Positions 17,190-26,249 of a stretch of 64,000 bases of DNA are shown here, piece by piece; position 1 is the stretch's first letter; every line of letters starts with the position of its first letter. This DNA comes from Myxococcales bacterium (GTDB lineage Bacteria; Myxococcota_A; Polyangia; Polyangiales; Polyangiaceae), in NCBI GenBank assembly GCA_012514535.1, contig JAAZAA010000060.1:45285-109284 (forward strand). The letters run 5' to 3'. The position numbers were made by a program, and so were the translations under genes. A model generated the notes under the pieces. That model made no database searches and was not told the DNA's origin. It saw nothing but the letters and a program-made list of their open reading frames with translations.

Positions 17190-18236
17190 TCACTCGCTGG
17201 GGCGCGTGTAATGGTAGACGGTGGGGTGGCGCCCTTCGGAGACGGTGTAGTAGCTCCGCCCGTCCGCGGAGAAGCCGATGGCCTCGCCCTGCACCTCCGC
17301 TGCCACGGGCACCGGGCACGCGCGAGACCGGAAGACATCGCGGAGGCGTTGCCCCTCCGCCCGCTGCCACAGGTACGCGGATCTGTAGGAGCGAACCAGC
17401 ACCCAACGCCCGTCCGCGGACACGTCTCCCCCCGTCGGGAGCAAGGCGCGGATGCCGGCGGCCTCCAGGTCCAGGGGCTCGCCTCCCTCGAAGGTCGCCA
17501 GCGGCTTGTCCAGCACGTCGACGTAGAAGATCCGCGGGGTGCGAAACAACGCCTTCGTCAGCACGACCACCTCGCCGGTCGTCGGATCGACGAGCAACGT
17601 CTCCGCGTCGTGGGGACCATCCGGGTAGCGGAGGCGGAAGCGCTCCAGGGGGCCCAGGTGCCCGCGCGCTGGCTCCTCCGGCGTGGCGGTGAGGGGCGGC
17701 TCGGGGACGCGATACAGGAAGACGCCCTCCTTGCGGCGGCGGCCGTTGTCCCCGATGTCGGCGATGTACAGGTACGATTGGTCCGCGCGGGGACCCGGAC
17801 CGACGGCGATGTCCTCCCAGTCGATGGCCTCGACCGTCGGGAGGGTGAAGATCCCGAGCAACGTCCCGGCAGGGTCCACGGCAAAGACGCGCGCGCCGTC
17901 CCCCGAGTCATTGTGCAACCAGAGCACGTCCGCGTGGCGTCGGCTGGCGACCAGCCCGGAGGTCTCGTCGATGTCCCGGCTCGCGACCCGTCCGCTGGCC
18001 ACGCCGGCATTGAACTTCGGGCAGGCCGTCTGCGGTGGGCGCGCGGGCGGCGGCGCTTTCGGAGGTGTCTCGTCGGGGCTCGGAGCGTCCGGGGTGTCCC
18101 CCTGCCGGGCTTGCAGGGCGCTCGAGGCCTCCTGCGCTGCCGCCCCGCGGGGCTCACGCTGGACGCTCGCGGAGGCCGGCCGATCGCAACCGAGGGGAGC
18201 GAGGAAGAGCAGGACGAGGGCGCGGGCGTCGAACAT
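17190..18236 (-). CDS. Lipoprotein with predicted beta-propeller domain
   Basis: A 348-residue protein with a lipoprotein signal (LLFLAPLGC) and a Pro/Ala/Glu-rich linker of about 65 residues. The remainder looks like a six- or seven-bladed propeller: repeated hydrophobic strands with aspartates (VLWLHNDSGDGARVFAVD, YLYIADIGDNGRRRKEG, AETLLVDPTTGEVVVLTKA, GFSADGRSYYTVSEG). The pattern resembles phytase/esterase-like and SdiA-regulated propellers, but I saw no convincing catalytic site. The ATG at 18236 is set by the signal peptide. It is divergent from the rlmI-like gene. Function unknown; surface or periplasmic. Confidence 0.78.
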   Translation of the reverse strand: MFDARALVLLFLAPLGCDRPASASVQREPRGAAAQEASSALQARQGDTPDAPSPDETPPKAPPPARPPQTACPKFNAGVASGRVASRDIDETSGLVASRRHADVLWLHNDSGDGARVFAVDPAGTLLGIFTLPTVEAIDWEDIAVGPGPRADQSYLYIADIGDNGRRRKEGVFLYRVPEPPLTATPEEPARGHLGPLERFRLRYPDGPHDAETLLVDPTTGEVVVLTKALFRTPRIFYVDVLDKPLATFEGGEPLDLEAAGIRALLPTGGDVSADGRWVLVRSYRSAYLWQRAEGQRLRDVFRSRACPVPVAAEVQGEAIGFSADGRSYYTVSEGRHPTVYHYTRPSE

Positions 18237-18409
18237 TCCGACCAGAGGGCGACCTGGCGAGCAAGCGGTCGATGGGCAGCGTACCAGGGGTTGGAGCCGA
18301 GCGCGCGGCGCCGAAGCTCGTGGTCCGACGGACGATCGGTGAACCGCGCGGTGCTCTAGCACGGAGGCAGCCCTCGGGCAGGGACGAGGGCGCGGGTATA
18401 AGGCCCGCC

Positions 18410-19582
18410 ATGACGACCTCCCGAGGCTCTCGCGAGCTGGTGCTCCCTGGCTCGCTGGCCGCTCACCTCGCAGCGGGGCACCCGTGGATCTACCGGGATC
18501 ACGTCCCGCGAAACTTCGACGCCCCGAGCGGGAGTTGGGTCAAGGTGAGATCCGGCGCGTGGGCCGGAGTAGCCCTGTGGGATCGGACCTCACCCATCGC
18601 TCTGCGGGTGTTCGCGCGCTCCGCAGTTCCCGACGAGGCGTTCGTGGAGCGGCGCCTCGTCGATGCCTGGGAGCTGCGCGCTCCATTGCGGGAGCAGGGG
18701 GTGACGGCGTTTCGCGTCGTGTACGGCGAGGGAGACGGCCTGCCCGGTGTCGTCGTCGACTACTACGCGGGTCACTGCGTCCTCGTCACCTACGCGGACT
18801 CCCTCGACGTGCTCGTCGCTCCGCTCACGAAGGCTCTCATGCGTACCGTGGGGGCGCGGAGCGTGCTGCGCCGTCGCGGGCCAGGCGACGTTCAGGTCCT
18901 GGCGGGGGAGGCTCCCTCGCGAGAGCTCGTCATCGAGGAGCACGGCGGGATGCGCCTCTTGGTCGACGTCTTCGCCGGGCAAAAGACGGGCCTGTTCCTG
19001 GATCACCGAGAGAACCGACGGTTCATCGGCGAGCAGGCGCACGGCAAGGACGTGCTCAATCTTTTCGCCTACACGGGCGGCTTCAGCGTCGCTGCGGCGC
19101 TCGGCGGTGCGCGCTCGGTGGTGAGCGTCGACGGAGCGGCCCCGGCCAGCGAGGCCTCGGTGGCGAACTTTCGCCTGAACGGGCTCCGCGCATTCCCCCA
19201 CGAGGCGGTGACCCGCGACGCCTTCGAGTACCTCGAGGAGGCGGCGCGGAGCGGGCGCGACTTCGATCTCGTGATCAGCGATCCGCCGAGCTTCGCCAAG
19301 AGCCGCGCTCAGCTCAAAGCCGCGGAGAAAGCGTATCGACGCTTGACCGCGCTGGGGTTGGCCGTCACCCGCCCCGGGGGCCTCTACGCGGCGGCGAGCT
19401 GTACGTCACAGGTGAGCCCCGAGGCTTTTCGTCAGGTGTTGGCGGACGCGTGCCGGAAGCAGCGAGTGCGCCTTCAGATCGTCCACGACATCGGGCAACC
19501 CCTCGACCACCCGGTGCTCGCGGCGCACCCGGAGGGGCGTTACCTCAAGTTCGTGGTAGGGCGGGTGCTGCCCCAAGACTGA
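18410..19582 (+). CDS. rlmI: Class I SAM-dependent rRNA methyltransferase (RlmI-like)
   Basis: Predicted 23S rRNA m5C methyltransferase of the RlmI/YccW type, 390 residues. It has an N-terminal PUA domain (LVLPGSLAAHLAAGHPWIYRDHV), a central EEHGGMRLLVDVFAGQKTGLFLDHRENR segment characteristic of the family, and a Rossmann domain with DVLNLFAYTGGFSVAAALGGA (SAM loop), SDPPSFAKS (motif IV) and AASCTSQVSP (Cys of motif VI). The start at 18410 was preferred because the upstream 125 codons of the track ORF are antisense to the lipoprotein. No SD is visible. The target C1962 is inferred from family membership. Confidence 0.85.
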   Translation: MTTSRGSRELVLPGSLAAHLAAGHPWIYRDHVPRNFDAPSGSWVKVRSGAWAGVALWDRTSPIALRVFARSAVPDEAFVERRLVDAWELRAPLREQGVTAFRVVYGEGDGLPGVVVDYYAGHCVLVTYADSLDVLVAPLTKALMRTVGARSVLRRRGPGDVQVLAGEAPSRELVIEEHGGMRLLVDVFAGQKTGLFLDHRENRRFIGEQAHGKDVLNLFAYTGGFSVAAALGGARSVVSVDGAAPASEASVANFRLNGLRAFPHEAVTRDAFEYLEEAARSGRDFDLVISDPPSFAKSRAQLKAAEKAYRRLTALGLAVTRPGGLYAAASCTSQVSPEAFRQVLADACRKQRVRLQIVHDIGQPLDHPVLAAHPEGRYLKFVVGRVLPQD

Positions 19583-19598
19583 GCGCTCGGGGCCGGGC

Positions 19599-20381
19599 TC
19601 AGAACGCGTAGCGCAGGGCCAGCGCGGTCATCAGCGCCGTCGGCGCCGAGGCGTCGTTGATGCGGTCCAGGCCCGGATAGTTGCGGAAGGTGCCCTGGAG
19701 CCCGAGGGCCAGGTGCGGGTTGATCTGGAGCCACTCGACGCCCAGTCGGGCGCCAAAATGAAAGTGGAGCTCGTCCGCCTGCGTGTACCCGTATTGCACG
19801 AGCACCTCTTCGGTGACCTCCGAAGCCCCGAGCTCGAGCTGAGCGTGGACACCGAGCCACTCCGCGAGGCTGAACTGGAAGCGAGCCCCCGCCCCGAACG
19901 CGTAGTGGGCATAGGTGCGGGGCGCGGGGGGACGCGCGGCGTAGCTCGTGTTGGCGAGGGTGAAGTCGCCGTTGATCAGCACCATGAACCACTTCGCGGG
20001 TTCGTAGCCGAGGTGCAGCTGAAACCAGGGAGACGGCGGAGAGACGTGACGCAGGGCGCCCAGGGGGAACGCCACGCCCGTGCCCGCCTCGAGCACCATC
20101 CCCCGGTGCCGCGGCGGCGGCGGGGGGACCTCCAGCGACGCTCCCGCCTGGCTGCTCTGGGGTAGGGAGCGCGAGTCGAGGAACGCCTCGATCTCGGCGC
20201 GGGTGGGCTGCCGCTTCCCGTCCGGGGGACGGCCGGAGCCGTCTGCTTCCGAGGACGGGACGCGCTCGTCGGCGCGCGACGTCGCGGCGGGAGCTGCAGG
20301 AGCGGCCGAGAACGCCATCAGGGCCGCGAGGAGCGCCAGCGGGCGCGCGGACCAGGGCGAGCGAGGAAGAATCGGTCCCAT
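19599..20381 (-). CDS. Outer-membrane beta-barrel protein
   Basis: A 260-residue exported protein. A signal peptide (ALLAALMAFSAAPAAPAATS) is followed by a charged/Pro-rich linker (to about residue 95, with a PPPPPRHRG stretch) and then a small barrel of alternating strands (PWFQLHLGYEPAKWFMVLING, ARFQFSLAEWLGVHAQLELG, HLALGLQGTFRNYPGL). It ends in ALALRYAF, the C-terminal aromatic strand recognised by the BAM machinery. No specific family recognised; size suggests an eight- to ten-stranded barrel. Convergent with rlmI, and co-directional with pyrE 35 nt upstream. Confidence 0.75.
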   Translation of the reverse strand: MGPILPRSPWSARPLALLAALMAFSAAPAAPAATSRADERVPSSEADGSGRPPDGKRQPTRAEIEAFLDSRSLPQSSQAGASLEVPPPPPRHRGMVLEAGTGVAFPLGALRHVSPPSPWFQLHLGYEPAKWFMVLINGDFTLANTSYAARPPAPRTYAHYAFGAGARFQFSLAEWLGVHAQLELGASEVTEEVLVQYGYTQADELHFHFGARLGVEWLQINPHLALGLQGTFRNYPGLDRINDASAPTALMTALALRYAF

Positions 20382-20416
20382 GAAGGGCCCTGGCAGGGTA
20401 CCGCGATCCGGGCCGA

Positions 20417-20977
20417 TCAGTCGCCCATGAAATCGCGCCGGGTGGCCAGAGCGACCAGGGGCAGCCCCGCCTCGCGAATGGCCTCGGCGCCGCCCTCCAG
20501 TCGATCGACGAGGGCGATGATGCCTACAACGTGCGCACCCGCCTCCCGCAGGACCTCCACCGCCTTGAGGCTCGAGCCTCCCGTCGTGACGACGTCCTCG
20601 AGCAAAGCGACGCGCAGACCCGGGCGCAACGCCCGATCCCCCTCGATCATTTTGGCGGAGCCATGGTCCTTGCGGGCCTTGCGCACGTAAAGCGCCGGGA
20701 GGGGGTGGCCCTTCTGGAAGCTCACGAGGGACACCGCGCTGGCCAGAGGACAGCCGCCGAGCTCGACCCCCGCGACGGCGTCGGTGGCACCGAGCTCCCG
20801 CAGCGCATCGAACATCAGCTCGCCGACGAGCGCGTGGCCCTCCGCGGTGAGGACCGTTTGTTTGCAGTCGATGAAGAAATCACTCTCCCGCCCGGAGGCG
20901 AGGAGGACGCGCTTGCGCTGAAAGCTCAGCGTGGCGAGGAGCTCGATCAGACGGTCTCGTTGGGTCTGGTTCACCAT
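20417..20977 (-). CDS. pyrE: Orotate phosphoribosyltransferase
   Basis: Converts orotate and PRPP to OMP in pyrimidine synthesis; cytoplasmic homodimer. The protein is 186 residues. Visible are SGRESDFFIDCKQTVLT (orotate-binding start), LGGCPLASAVSLV, the KARKDHG flexible loop and the PRPP-binding VALLEDVVTTGGSS. The ATG at 20977 (MVNQTQRDRL) was chosen over the track start 39 codons upstream, which overlaps the end of the bactofilin gene. It follows two bactofilin genes on the same strand (76-nt gap) and precedes the outer-membrane protein. Confidence 0.95.
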   Translation of the reverse strand: MVNQTQRDRLIELLATLSFQRKRVLLASGRESDFFIDCKQTVLTAEGHALVGELMFDALRELGATDAVAGVELGGCPLASAVSLVSFQKGHPLPALYVRKARKDHGSAKMIEGDRALRPGLRVALLEDVVTTGGSSLKAVEVLREAGAHVVGIIALVDRLEGGAEAIREAGLPLVALATRRDFMGD

Positions 20978-21053
20978 CGTCTCTTTCGGCGCCGTCGTTC
21001 GGCGTCTTCTTCCAGGGCCTGCTCGAACGGGGTCCGGTCGAGGCGGGGCCCGC

Positions 21054-21752
21054 TCAATCCTGTCCGCTGCTGGGCCGGCGTCGTCCGCGTACACCCTTCG
21101 TCAGCGCGGGGACGACGGGAGCCGGGGGACCGACGCGCCCCGAGGGGTTCGTTTGGGGGGAGCGCGCTCCGATCGAGTCGGTGGACGCCGAAGACGACGC
21201 CGCACTCGAGGGGGCCACGTTCGTGGCCGGGACGCTCGGGGCCGTGGGCAGCGCTGGCGGCGGGGGCACGGCGTGAGGCGAGGCGCCGCCACCGCCACCT
21301 CCACCGTGAGCGCGCCTCCTCCGACGATCGCGTCGTCGGCGCTCATGTCCCCCGGGCGCCTCGCTCGGCGTCGCGTCGACGTCGTCGCTCTGGTCGGCGA
21401 TCACTTCGTCCTCGTCGTCGTCCTCCTCGAGGTCGCCGCCTTCCGTGCGCACGGTGCCACGCACCCGCGCTCCCTCCTCGATGCCCAGCCGCGCGGCGAC
21501 CAGGTCTCCGCTCACGTTGGCGCCTGCCTGGAGGCTCAAGCTCTCCTTGGCGACGACGCTGCCGTCGACCCGCCCCGCCACGCGCACGCCCTGAGCGCGG
21601 ATGGAGCCGAGCACGACACCGTCCGGCGCCACCGTCACGGTGCCTTCGAGGACGACGTCTCCCTGGACACGCCCGATGATTTCCAAGTCGCCCCTCCCCG
21701 TGACATCGCCGATGACGATGCTGGTGGGCCCGATGATCGACACTCTCGCCAC
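21054..21752 (-). CDS. Bactofilin with long disordered C-terminal tail
   Basis: A 232-residue cytoskeletal protein. Residues 1-105 form the bactofilin beta-helix, seen as short repeated V/I/G turns (IIGDVTGRGDLEIIGRVQGDVVLEGTVTV, VRVAGRVDGSVVAKESLSLQAGANVSG). It continues with an acidic patch (EEDDDEDE), a very basic patch (ERRRRDRRRRRAHGGG) and a Pro/Ser/Ala-rich tail. Bactofilins self-assemble into filaments that organise cell-wall or chromosome-associated proteins. The basic patch could contact DNA, RNA or the membrane, but this is inference. It lies 14 nt downstream of a second, tail-less bactofilin in the same operon. Confidence 0.88.
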   Translation of the reverse strand: MARVSIIGPTSIVIGDVTGRGDLEIIGRVQGDVVLEGTVTVAPDGVVLGSIRAQGVRVAGRVDGSVVAKESLSLQAGANVSGDLVAARLGIEEGARVRGTVRTEGGDLEEDDDEDEVIADQSDDVDATPSEAPGGHERRRRDRRRRRAHGGGGGGGASPHAVPPPPALPTAPSVPATNVAPSSAASSSASTDSIGARSPQTNPSGRVGPPAPVVPALTKGVRGRRRPSSGQD

Positions 21753-21766
21753 TCGACTCCCTCCGT

Positions 21767-22081
21767 TCAGTCGCCCATGTCGACTTTGCCGCGGAACGTC
21801 GCTCCATCGGCGATGGTCAGCCGCGGAGCCTTCACGTCGCCTACCAGCCGTCCTCCGGCGAGCAGGTCCACCCGCTCCGTGGCCGTCACGTTGGCGGTCA
21901 CGCTCCCCGCCACGCTGACGGTGCGGCCGCTCACGTCCGCCTCGACGGCACCCCGCGAGCCGAGCTCGACGCTCCCCTTCGTGGTGACTCGTCCGCGCAC
22001 GCGACCCTCGATGTGCACGTCGTCCTCGCTCGTGAGGTCTCCCTCGATCGTGAGCTCGGAGGCGATGATGGTGGAAGACAT
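21767..22081 (-). CDS. Bactofilin, core-domain only
   Basis: A 104-residue polymer-forming bactofilin consisting of little but the beta-helix core (ELTIEGDLTSEDDVHIEGRVRG, VELGSRGAVEADVSGRTVSVAGS, LVGDVKAPRLTIADGATFRGKV). The ATG at 22081 has GAGG 6 nt upstream; the track start at 22225 adds an implausible Pro/Gly-rich leader. It is the first gene of an operon with the tailed bactofilin and pyrE. Two adjacent bactofilins of different tail length suggest a co-polymer in which one subunit supplies the core and the other the binding tail. Confidence 0.88.
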   Translation of the reverse strand: MSSTIIASELTIEGDLTSEDDVHIEGRVRGRVTTKGSVELGSRGAVEADVSGRTVSVAGSVTANVTATERVDLLAGGRLVGDVKAPRLTIADGATFRGKVDMGD

Positions 22082-22409
22082 GGTGTCCTCGTGGGTGACG
22101 AAGTAGGTGGTGGCGCGCCGGTCCCCGCCCGTGCCTCCTCCCGGGGCGTGGGCTCCTCCGGGTGGCCCGAGAGGAGAGGAGGACCCGGGAGGAGAGTAGG
22201 AAGAGCGCAGGAGGGGCGCATGCACGGGTGCCGCAGAAGGACCGGGCGCGGCGCCACGCTAGTACAGTGCTCGATCCCTGTCACGGGCAGCCGCGGACGA
22301 GGGCGACCCCGTGGCGCGACGCGGCGCGGGGGGCTCCGAAAGCCGCCAAACCCCGGGGATCCGTTGGCAGGCTTGCGGCGATCCCCCGCGGCATTATGTT
22401 GGTCATCCC
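22082..22409. other. Divergent intergenic region, bactofilin/thioredoxin
   Basis: A 328-bp region carrying the promoters of the bactofilin operon (leftward) and trxA (rightward). It is GC-rich with purine runs (GGGAGGAGAG); I see no clear promoter match, repeat or small gene. Confidence 0.5.
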
Positions 22410-22733
22410 ATGGCATCTGACAAAGTCCACGTGTTCAACGACCTGAATTTCGAGCAGGAGGTCCTTCAGGCAGATCAGCCCGTCCTGGTCGATTTCACGG
22501 CCAGCTGGTGCGGCCCCTGCCGGGCGCTCGCCCCCATCATCGATCAAGTCGCCGAGACGCTCGATGGCAAGGCCAAGGTGGGCAAGGTCGACATCGACGA
22601 GGCGCCGCTCACCGCGGGCAAGTTCGGAGTGCGTGGGGTGCCCACGGTCATGGTGTTCAAGGGTGGAGAGCAGGTGGCACAGCACATCGGGCTCACCACG
22701 AAGCAGAAGCTGCTGGACCTCGTCGGGACCTGA
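22410..22733 (+). CDS. trxA: Thioredoxin
   Basis: Small cytoplasmic dithiol reductase of 107 residues, the standard thioredoxin length. It has VLVDFTASWCGPCRALAPII with the WCGPC active site, the buried Asp (LVDFTA) and the cis-Pro loop GVPTVMVF. The ATG at 22410 gives MASDKVHVFNDLNFEQEV, a normal N-terminus; the track start upstream adds 33 non-conserved residues. A 13-bp direct repeat (GATGAGCACCAGT) lies just after the stop. It stands as a single gene between divergent bactofilins and a lipoprotein gene. Confidence 0.95.
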   Translation: MASDKVHVFNDLNFEQEVLQADQPVLVDFTASWCGPCRALAPIIDQVAETLDGKAKVGKVDIDEAPLTAGKFGVRGVPTVMVFKGGEQVAQHIGLTTKQKLLDLVGT

Positions 22734-22915
22734 GCGATCAGGGATGAGCACCAGTGATGAGCACCAGCCCGGCTGAGAGGAGCACGGCGAGCAGCGCCGT
22801 GGCTCCACGGACAGGTGGAGGGGGGATCCGGGGCGGGTGGTGCGCCGCTCTCCCCTCGCGTCGGGCAACCTCCGGTTCCTCGTCCCCTGCACGGTCACCG
22901 CTCGGGTAAGGGGTC

Positions 22916-25900
22916 GTGTCCAGAGGAGCTCGACTCGTCGGGGCGTTCTGCTTCGGGGCGCTGGCGGTGTCGGCCTGCGGCGAGCCGGGACAGGGCGGCG
23001 CGCGCCGGCCACCGCTCATGACGGGCTCCGACTGGAGCGCCCCACGTGTCGTCGAGCCCGTGCGCTGGATTTTCCATCCGTCGACGCGGACGGAGGCCAA
23101 CGCTCGACTCAAGCTCGACGGGCAGCGGGAGCTCGCCGTCGGGGAAGGCGGAGAGCGTTGGCTCGAAGGCGAGGGCGCGCACGCCGACGTCGCACCGTTC
23201 GTCGCACCCGAGCCCCTCATCGATCTGGGGCGAACCGGCGATCGTTATGCATTCGTGGGCGCGTCGGGCCTCGTGTACCTCGCCGACGAGCCGCTGGGGC
23301 CCTTCGTGGACGTGCGACGCCCTCCCCGCCCGTTCGTCTCGGCGACGTCCCAGGACGGTGTGCTCGCGGGCGTGGAGCCCTCCGGCGGGCTCTGGATCGG
23401 CGCAGACTGGGGGGCGCGCTGGGAGGCCGCGGAGGTGCCGAACGCCCGCTTCGTCGAGGTGGCTCTCGGGGCACGGGGAACGGGTCTGGCCCTCGCCATC
23501 CCCGAGGCTTGGTGGGCGAGCGCGGATGGGGGCAGGAGCTGGCGTCCTACGGAGCTGCCGCCGCTGGGCGCTCGCCGGATCGGACGGGACGCCGCGGGCG
23601 ATCTCGTCGTCGAGGGCCTGTTCCGCCGCGCACGCTACGAACAGGGGCGCTGGATGGATCCGGCGCCAGCGCGATCTCGACCGACTCGGCCGTCCCCGAC
23701 GACGCAGGTGGAGCCCGCCCCCGACGCGGCGCCCTCCCCCGACGCGGCGCCCTCCCCCGACGCGGCGCGAGTGCAAGAGGGTCGGGCGGTCCTCGATGAC
23801 GCGGGCTACTTTGCCCTGGAGCTCGTGACGGAGGAGGGGGAGCGAGCGTGGCGCGTCCTGTCGGGTCCCCTGGGCGCGCGCCTGCAGGAGCGCACTGCGG
23901 CGACCTTGCCCGTCACGGAATGCCGCGACGTGCGCGTCGCGCGGCGCGGGGAGCACGTCGCCGTCCTCTGCGGCTCGAAGGGCGCCGAGCACACCAGCGC
24001 CCTGGTTCGCCTCTACGTCAGCGAGGACGCGGGGGCGACCTTCCAGCGCCAGAAGCTCTCGCTGCGGGGGGGATGGAGTGAGCTGAGGCTCGCCATCGGA
24101 CCGCGCGGCGCGGTCGTGCTCTCCGGGATCTGTCCGCCCCATCGAACGGAGCTCGGCTGCGCGCCCCGCGGGGTGTATCGCTTGTCGAAGGGGAGCAAGG
24201 AGCTCGAGCCGTTGGCGCTCCCGGGGCTGGGGCGGGTGGACGCGGTCGCGGTGGGGCCTCGCGATCGCCTCTACGTCGTCGGAGCTCGGGACAAGGATCA
24301 GCGCCTCAGCCTCTACGCGTCCCTGGATGACGGGCGATCGTTTCAGATCCGGGATCTGGAGATGGGGGACGGCGGCGCAGGGGATCGGCGTCACGGGAGC
24401 GAGCGGTTCGTGCCGCGGCTGACGATCGACGAGGATGGCGCGATCGCCGTGGTGGTGCGGACCTCGAACGGCTGGGGCCATGTCGCGCTGGATCCGGAGG
24501 GACACGTGCTCTCCCGCGGAGCACCGCCGCCTCCCGCGCGCTCCGTCGCCGCCGTGGGCCTCAAGGCGCTGGCGCTCGATCCGGCGCGCCCGAGCCTCTG
24601 GGAGTCCCTGGACGGGGGGAGCAGCTGGGAGGTCGTGCCGCTGCCGCGGCCCCCTTGCTCGAGCGAGGGGCAGCGCGGATCGTCGAGCGACGAGCCCTGT
24701 GAGGTAGAGATGAGCTGCTCTCCCGCGGGGTGCCTCTTCGGGGCGACCTTGTCTCGCCTCGGCTGGGACGCAGAGGCGGAGTCGGGTCGCATCGGCGATC
24801 CGCGCGCCATCCCGAGCGGGCCGGCGACTCCGCCCGCTCCGAGGACGCCGATCGCCTGTGTACTGGGCGGTGAGCCTTGGCAGACCTTGGAGGGCGTGAG
24901 CGGCGTGCCCGGTGCCGCGGACGCGGTCGTGGGGCGCACGACGTGGTTCGCGGTGGGCGCGGATTTCGAGACCGGCGCGGTCTGGGCGCTGCACGCTTAC
25001 GAGGGCGGGCGGAGCGTGCGACGCCAGCAGATGTTCGGGCCGCTCGCCGAGCCGACGCGCCATGCGCTCGCGGTGGTCGATCAGGTCGAGGGGAGCGCTG
25101 CGCTGCGCTACCGGGTTCCTCACAGTTCCCGCGGCGAGAAGGAGATCACCGCGGTGGAGGTGGCGTGGGACAACCGCTTCCAGGATCTGGTGGGGCACGC
25201 CAAGATCGCGGGAACGTTCGAGCCCAGCCCCGGGGACTACCGCAACCACGCGCCGCGCACCCTGCTCGCGCAGCCGGCGCTGCTGAGCATCGCGGGGCGC
25301 GGCGTGCACGTGCGGCTCCACGCGTCGCCCCAGGATCGCCAACCGACCTACTACACCGAGGGGAAGACGGTGGAGACCCTCCCGGCGGTGCCGTGGCCCG
25401 CGTCCCGGGAGTCGCGGCGCACCGAGATGGTCCGCGTCGGCGCGCGGTCCCTCCCCATTGGCTTCCATGGGGGCGGTCAGTGGCTCTCCTGGGCCCGTCC
25501 CAGCGCGGACGCAGCGGGCGCGTCGGGCGACGCTCGTTGGAGCTGGGGAGCGTCTCTCCTCGGCCTGCCCCGACCTCCAGCCGGCTTTGGCCAGGCGGTG
25601 TCCATCACCTACTCCGGGCTCACCCCTTCCCTCGCCGTGGTGCAGGTGGGGCCGGGAGGGGGCTGGTGGCACGCCTACACGTTGCCGTTTCAGTGGGGGG
25701 CGGTGCCGTTCGGGGAGCCCGCACCCGCGCCGCTGCTCGCCGACCTCCCGGATCCTCCGCCGCCCTGTGGCGCCTCCGAGCGACGAGATTCGCCGCGGGT
25801 GGTCGCGCCTTCCGTCCCCGGAGAGGCCTACACCGTGTTGGTGACGGACACCGTGGATCCACCCCAGGTGCTGACGACGGCGCGCGCCGTGCTGCATGGA

Positions 25901-26179
25901 ACCCCCGATCGACCTTGTCTGGCCGCCTTCGAGGCGAGCGGTGCGAGCGCTCGTGACCCGCGGGCCTCGCGCTCCACGTCCACCACGAGCGGCTGGGACA
26001 CGACGAGCGATCGCTTCTTCGCCGTCCTCCCCGCGGCGGACCTCGGCCACGCCTGGCTCTTCCGGGAGGTCACCGCCTCGCACTGGGAGCGCACGATCCA
26101 CGCGCGTCCCATGAGCTGTCGCTTCGACGCGAGCGCGGTGATCCCGCCAGAGCTCTCCGGGAGGGGCGTCGCGCCCTGA
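22916..26179 (+). CDS. Very large lipoprotein with BNR/sortilin-like repeats
   Basis: A 1087-residue predicted surface or periplasmic lipoprotein. GTG start, signal peptide and lipobox ALAVSACG. The protein has many BNR-like motifs in which an Asp-box follows a strand (SADGGRSWRP, SEDAGATFQR, SLDDGRSFQI, SLDGGSSWEV), so it should fold into one or two beta-propellers. A proline-rich hinge near residue 270 has three 18-bp repeats encoding PDAAPS. Several Cys pairs (CSSEGQRG...CEVEMSC) suggest disulfides. AAGGGG lies just before the GTG. No enzyme motif seen. Similar large propeller lipoproteins are frequent in myxobacteria, where they are thought to take part in adhesion or polymer binding, but function here is unknown. 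Confidence 0.8.
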   Translation: MSRGARLVGAFCFGALAVSACGEPGQGGARRPPLMTGSDWSAPRVVEPVRWIFHPSTRTEANARLKLDGQRELAVGEGGERWLEGEGAHADVAPFVAPEPLIDLGRTGDRYAFVGASGLVYLADEPLGPFVDVRRPPRPFVSATSQDGVLAGVEPSGGLWIGADWGARWEAAEVPNARFVEVALGARGTGLALAIPEAWWASADGGRSWRPTELPPLGARRIGRDAAGDLVVEGLFRRARYEQGRWMDPAPARSRPTRPSPTTQVEPAPDAAPSPDAAPSPDAARVQEGRAVLDDAGYFALELVTEEGERAWRVLSGPLGARLQERTAATLPVTECRDVRVARRGEHVAVLCGSKGAEHTSALVRLYVSEDAGATFQRQKLSLRGGWSELRLAIGPRGAVVLSGICPPHRTELGCAPRGVYRLSKGSKELEPLALPGLGRVDAVAVGPRDRLYVVGARDKDQRLSLYASLDDGRSFQIRDLEMGDGGAGDRRHGSERFVPRLTIDEDGAIAVVVRTSNGWGHVALDPEGHVLSRGAPPPPARSVAAVGLKALALDPARPSLWESLDGGSSWEVVPLPRPPCSSEGQRGSSSDEPCEVEMSCSPAGCLFGATLSRLGWDAEAESGRIGDPRAIPSGPATPPAPRTPIACVLGGEPWQTLEGVSGVPGAADAVVGRTTWFAVGADFETGAVWALHAYEGGRSVRRQQMFGPLAEPTRHALAVVDQVEGSAALRYRVPHSSRGEKEITAVEVAWDNRFQDLVGHAKIAGTFEPSPGDYRNHAPRTLLAQPALLSIAGRGVHVRLHASPQDRQPTYYTEGKTVETLPAVPWPASRESRRTEMVRVGARSLPIGFHGGGQWLSWARPSADAAGASGDARWSWGASLLGLPRPPAGFGQAVSITYSGLTPSLAVVQVGPGGGWWHAYTLPFQWGAVPFGEPAPAPLLADLPDPPPPCGASERRDSPRVVAPSVPGEAYTVLVTDTVDPPQVLTTARAVLHGTPDRPCLAAFEASGASARDPRASRSTSTTSGWDTTSDRFFAVLPAADLGHAWLFREVTASHWERTIHARPMSCRFDASAVIPPELSGRGVAP

Positions 26180-26249
26180 GCGAAGCCTGGGGCGCAGGGT
26201 GCGGCGCTCCGTGAGCTCTCGGGCCTTTGTCGATACCGCCCGCGTCCCG

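Noticed and set aside
22895-26101. 1068-aa minus-strand ORF
   Set aside because: Antisense of the BNR lipoprotein; no motif, no RBS, biased composition typical of GC-rich shadows.
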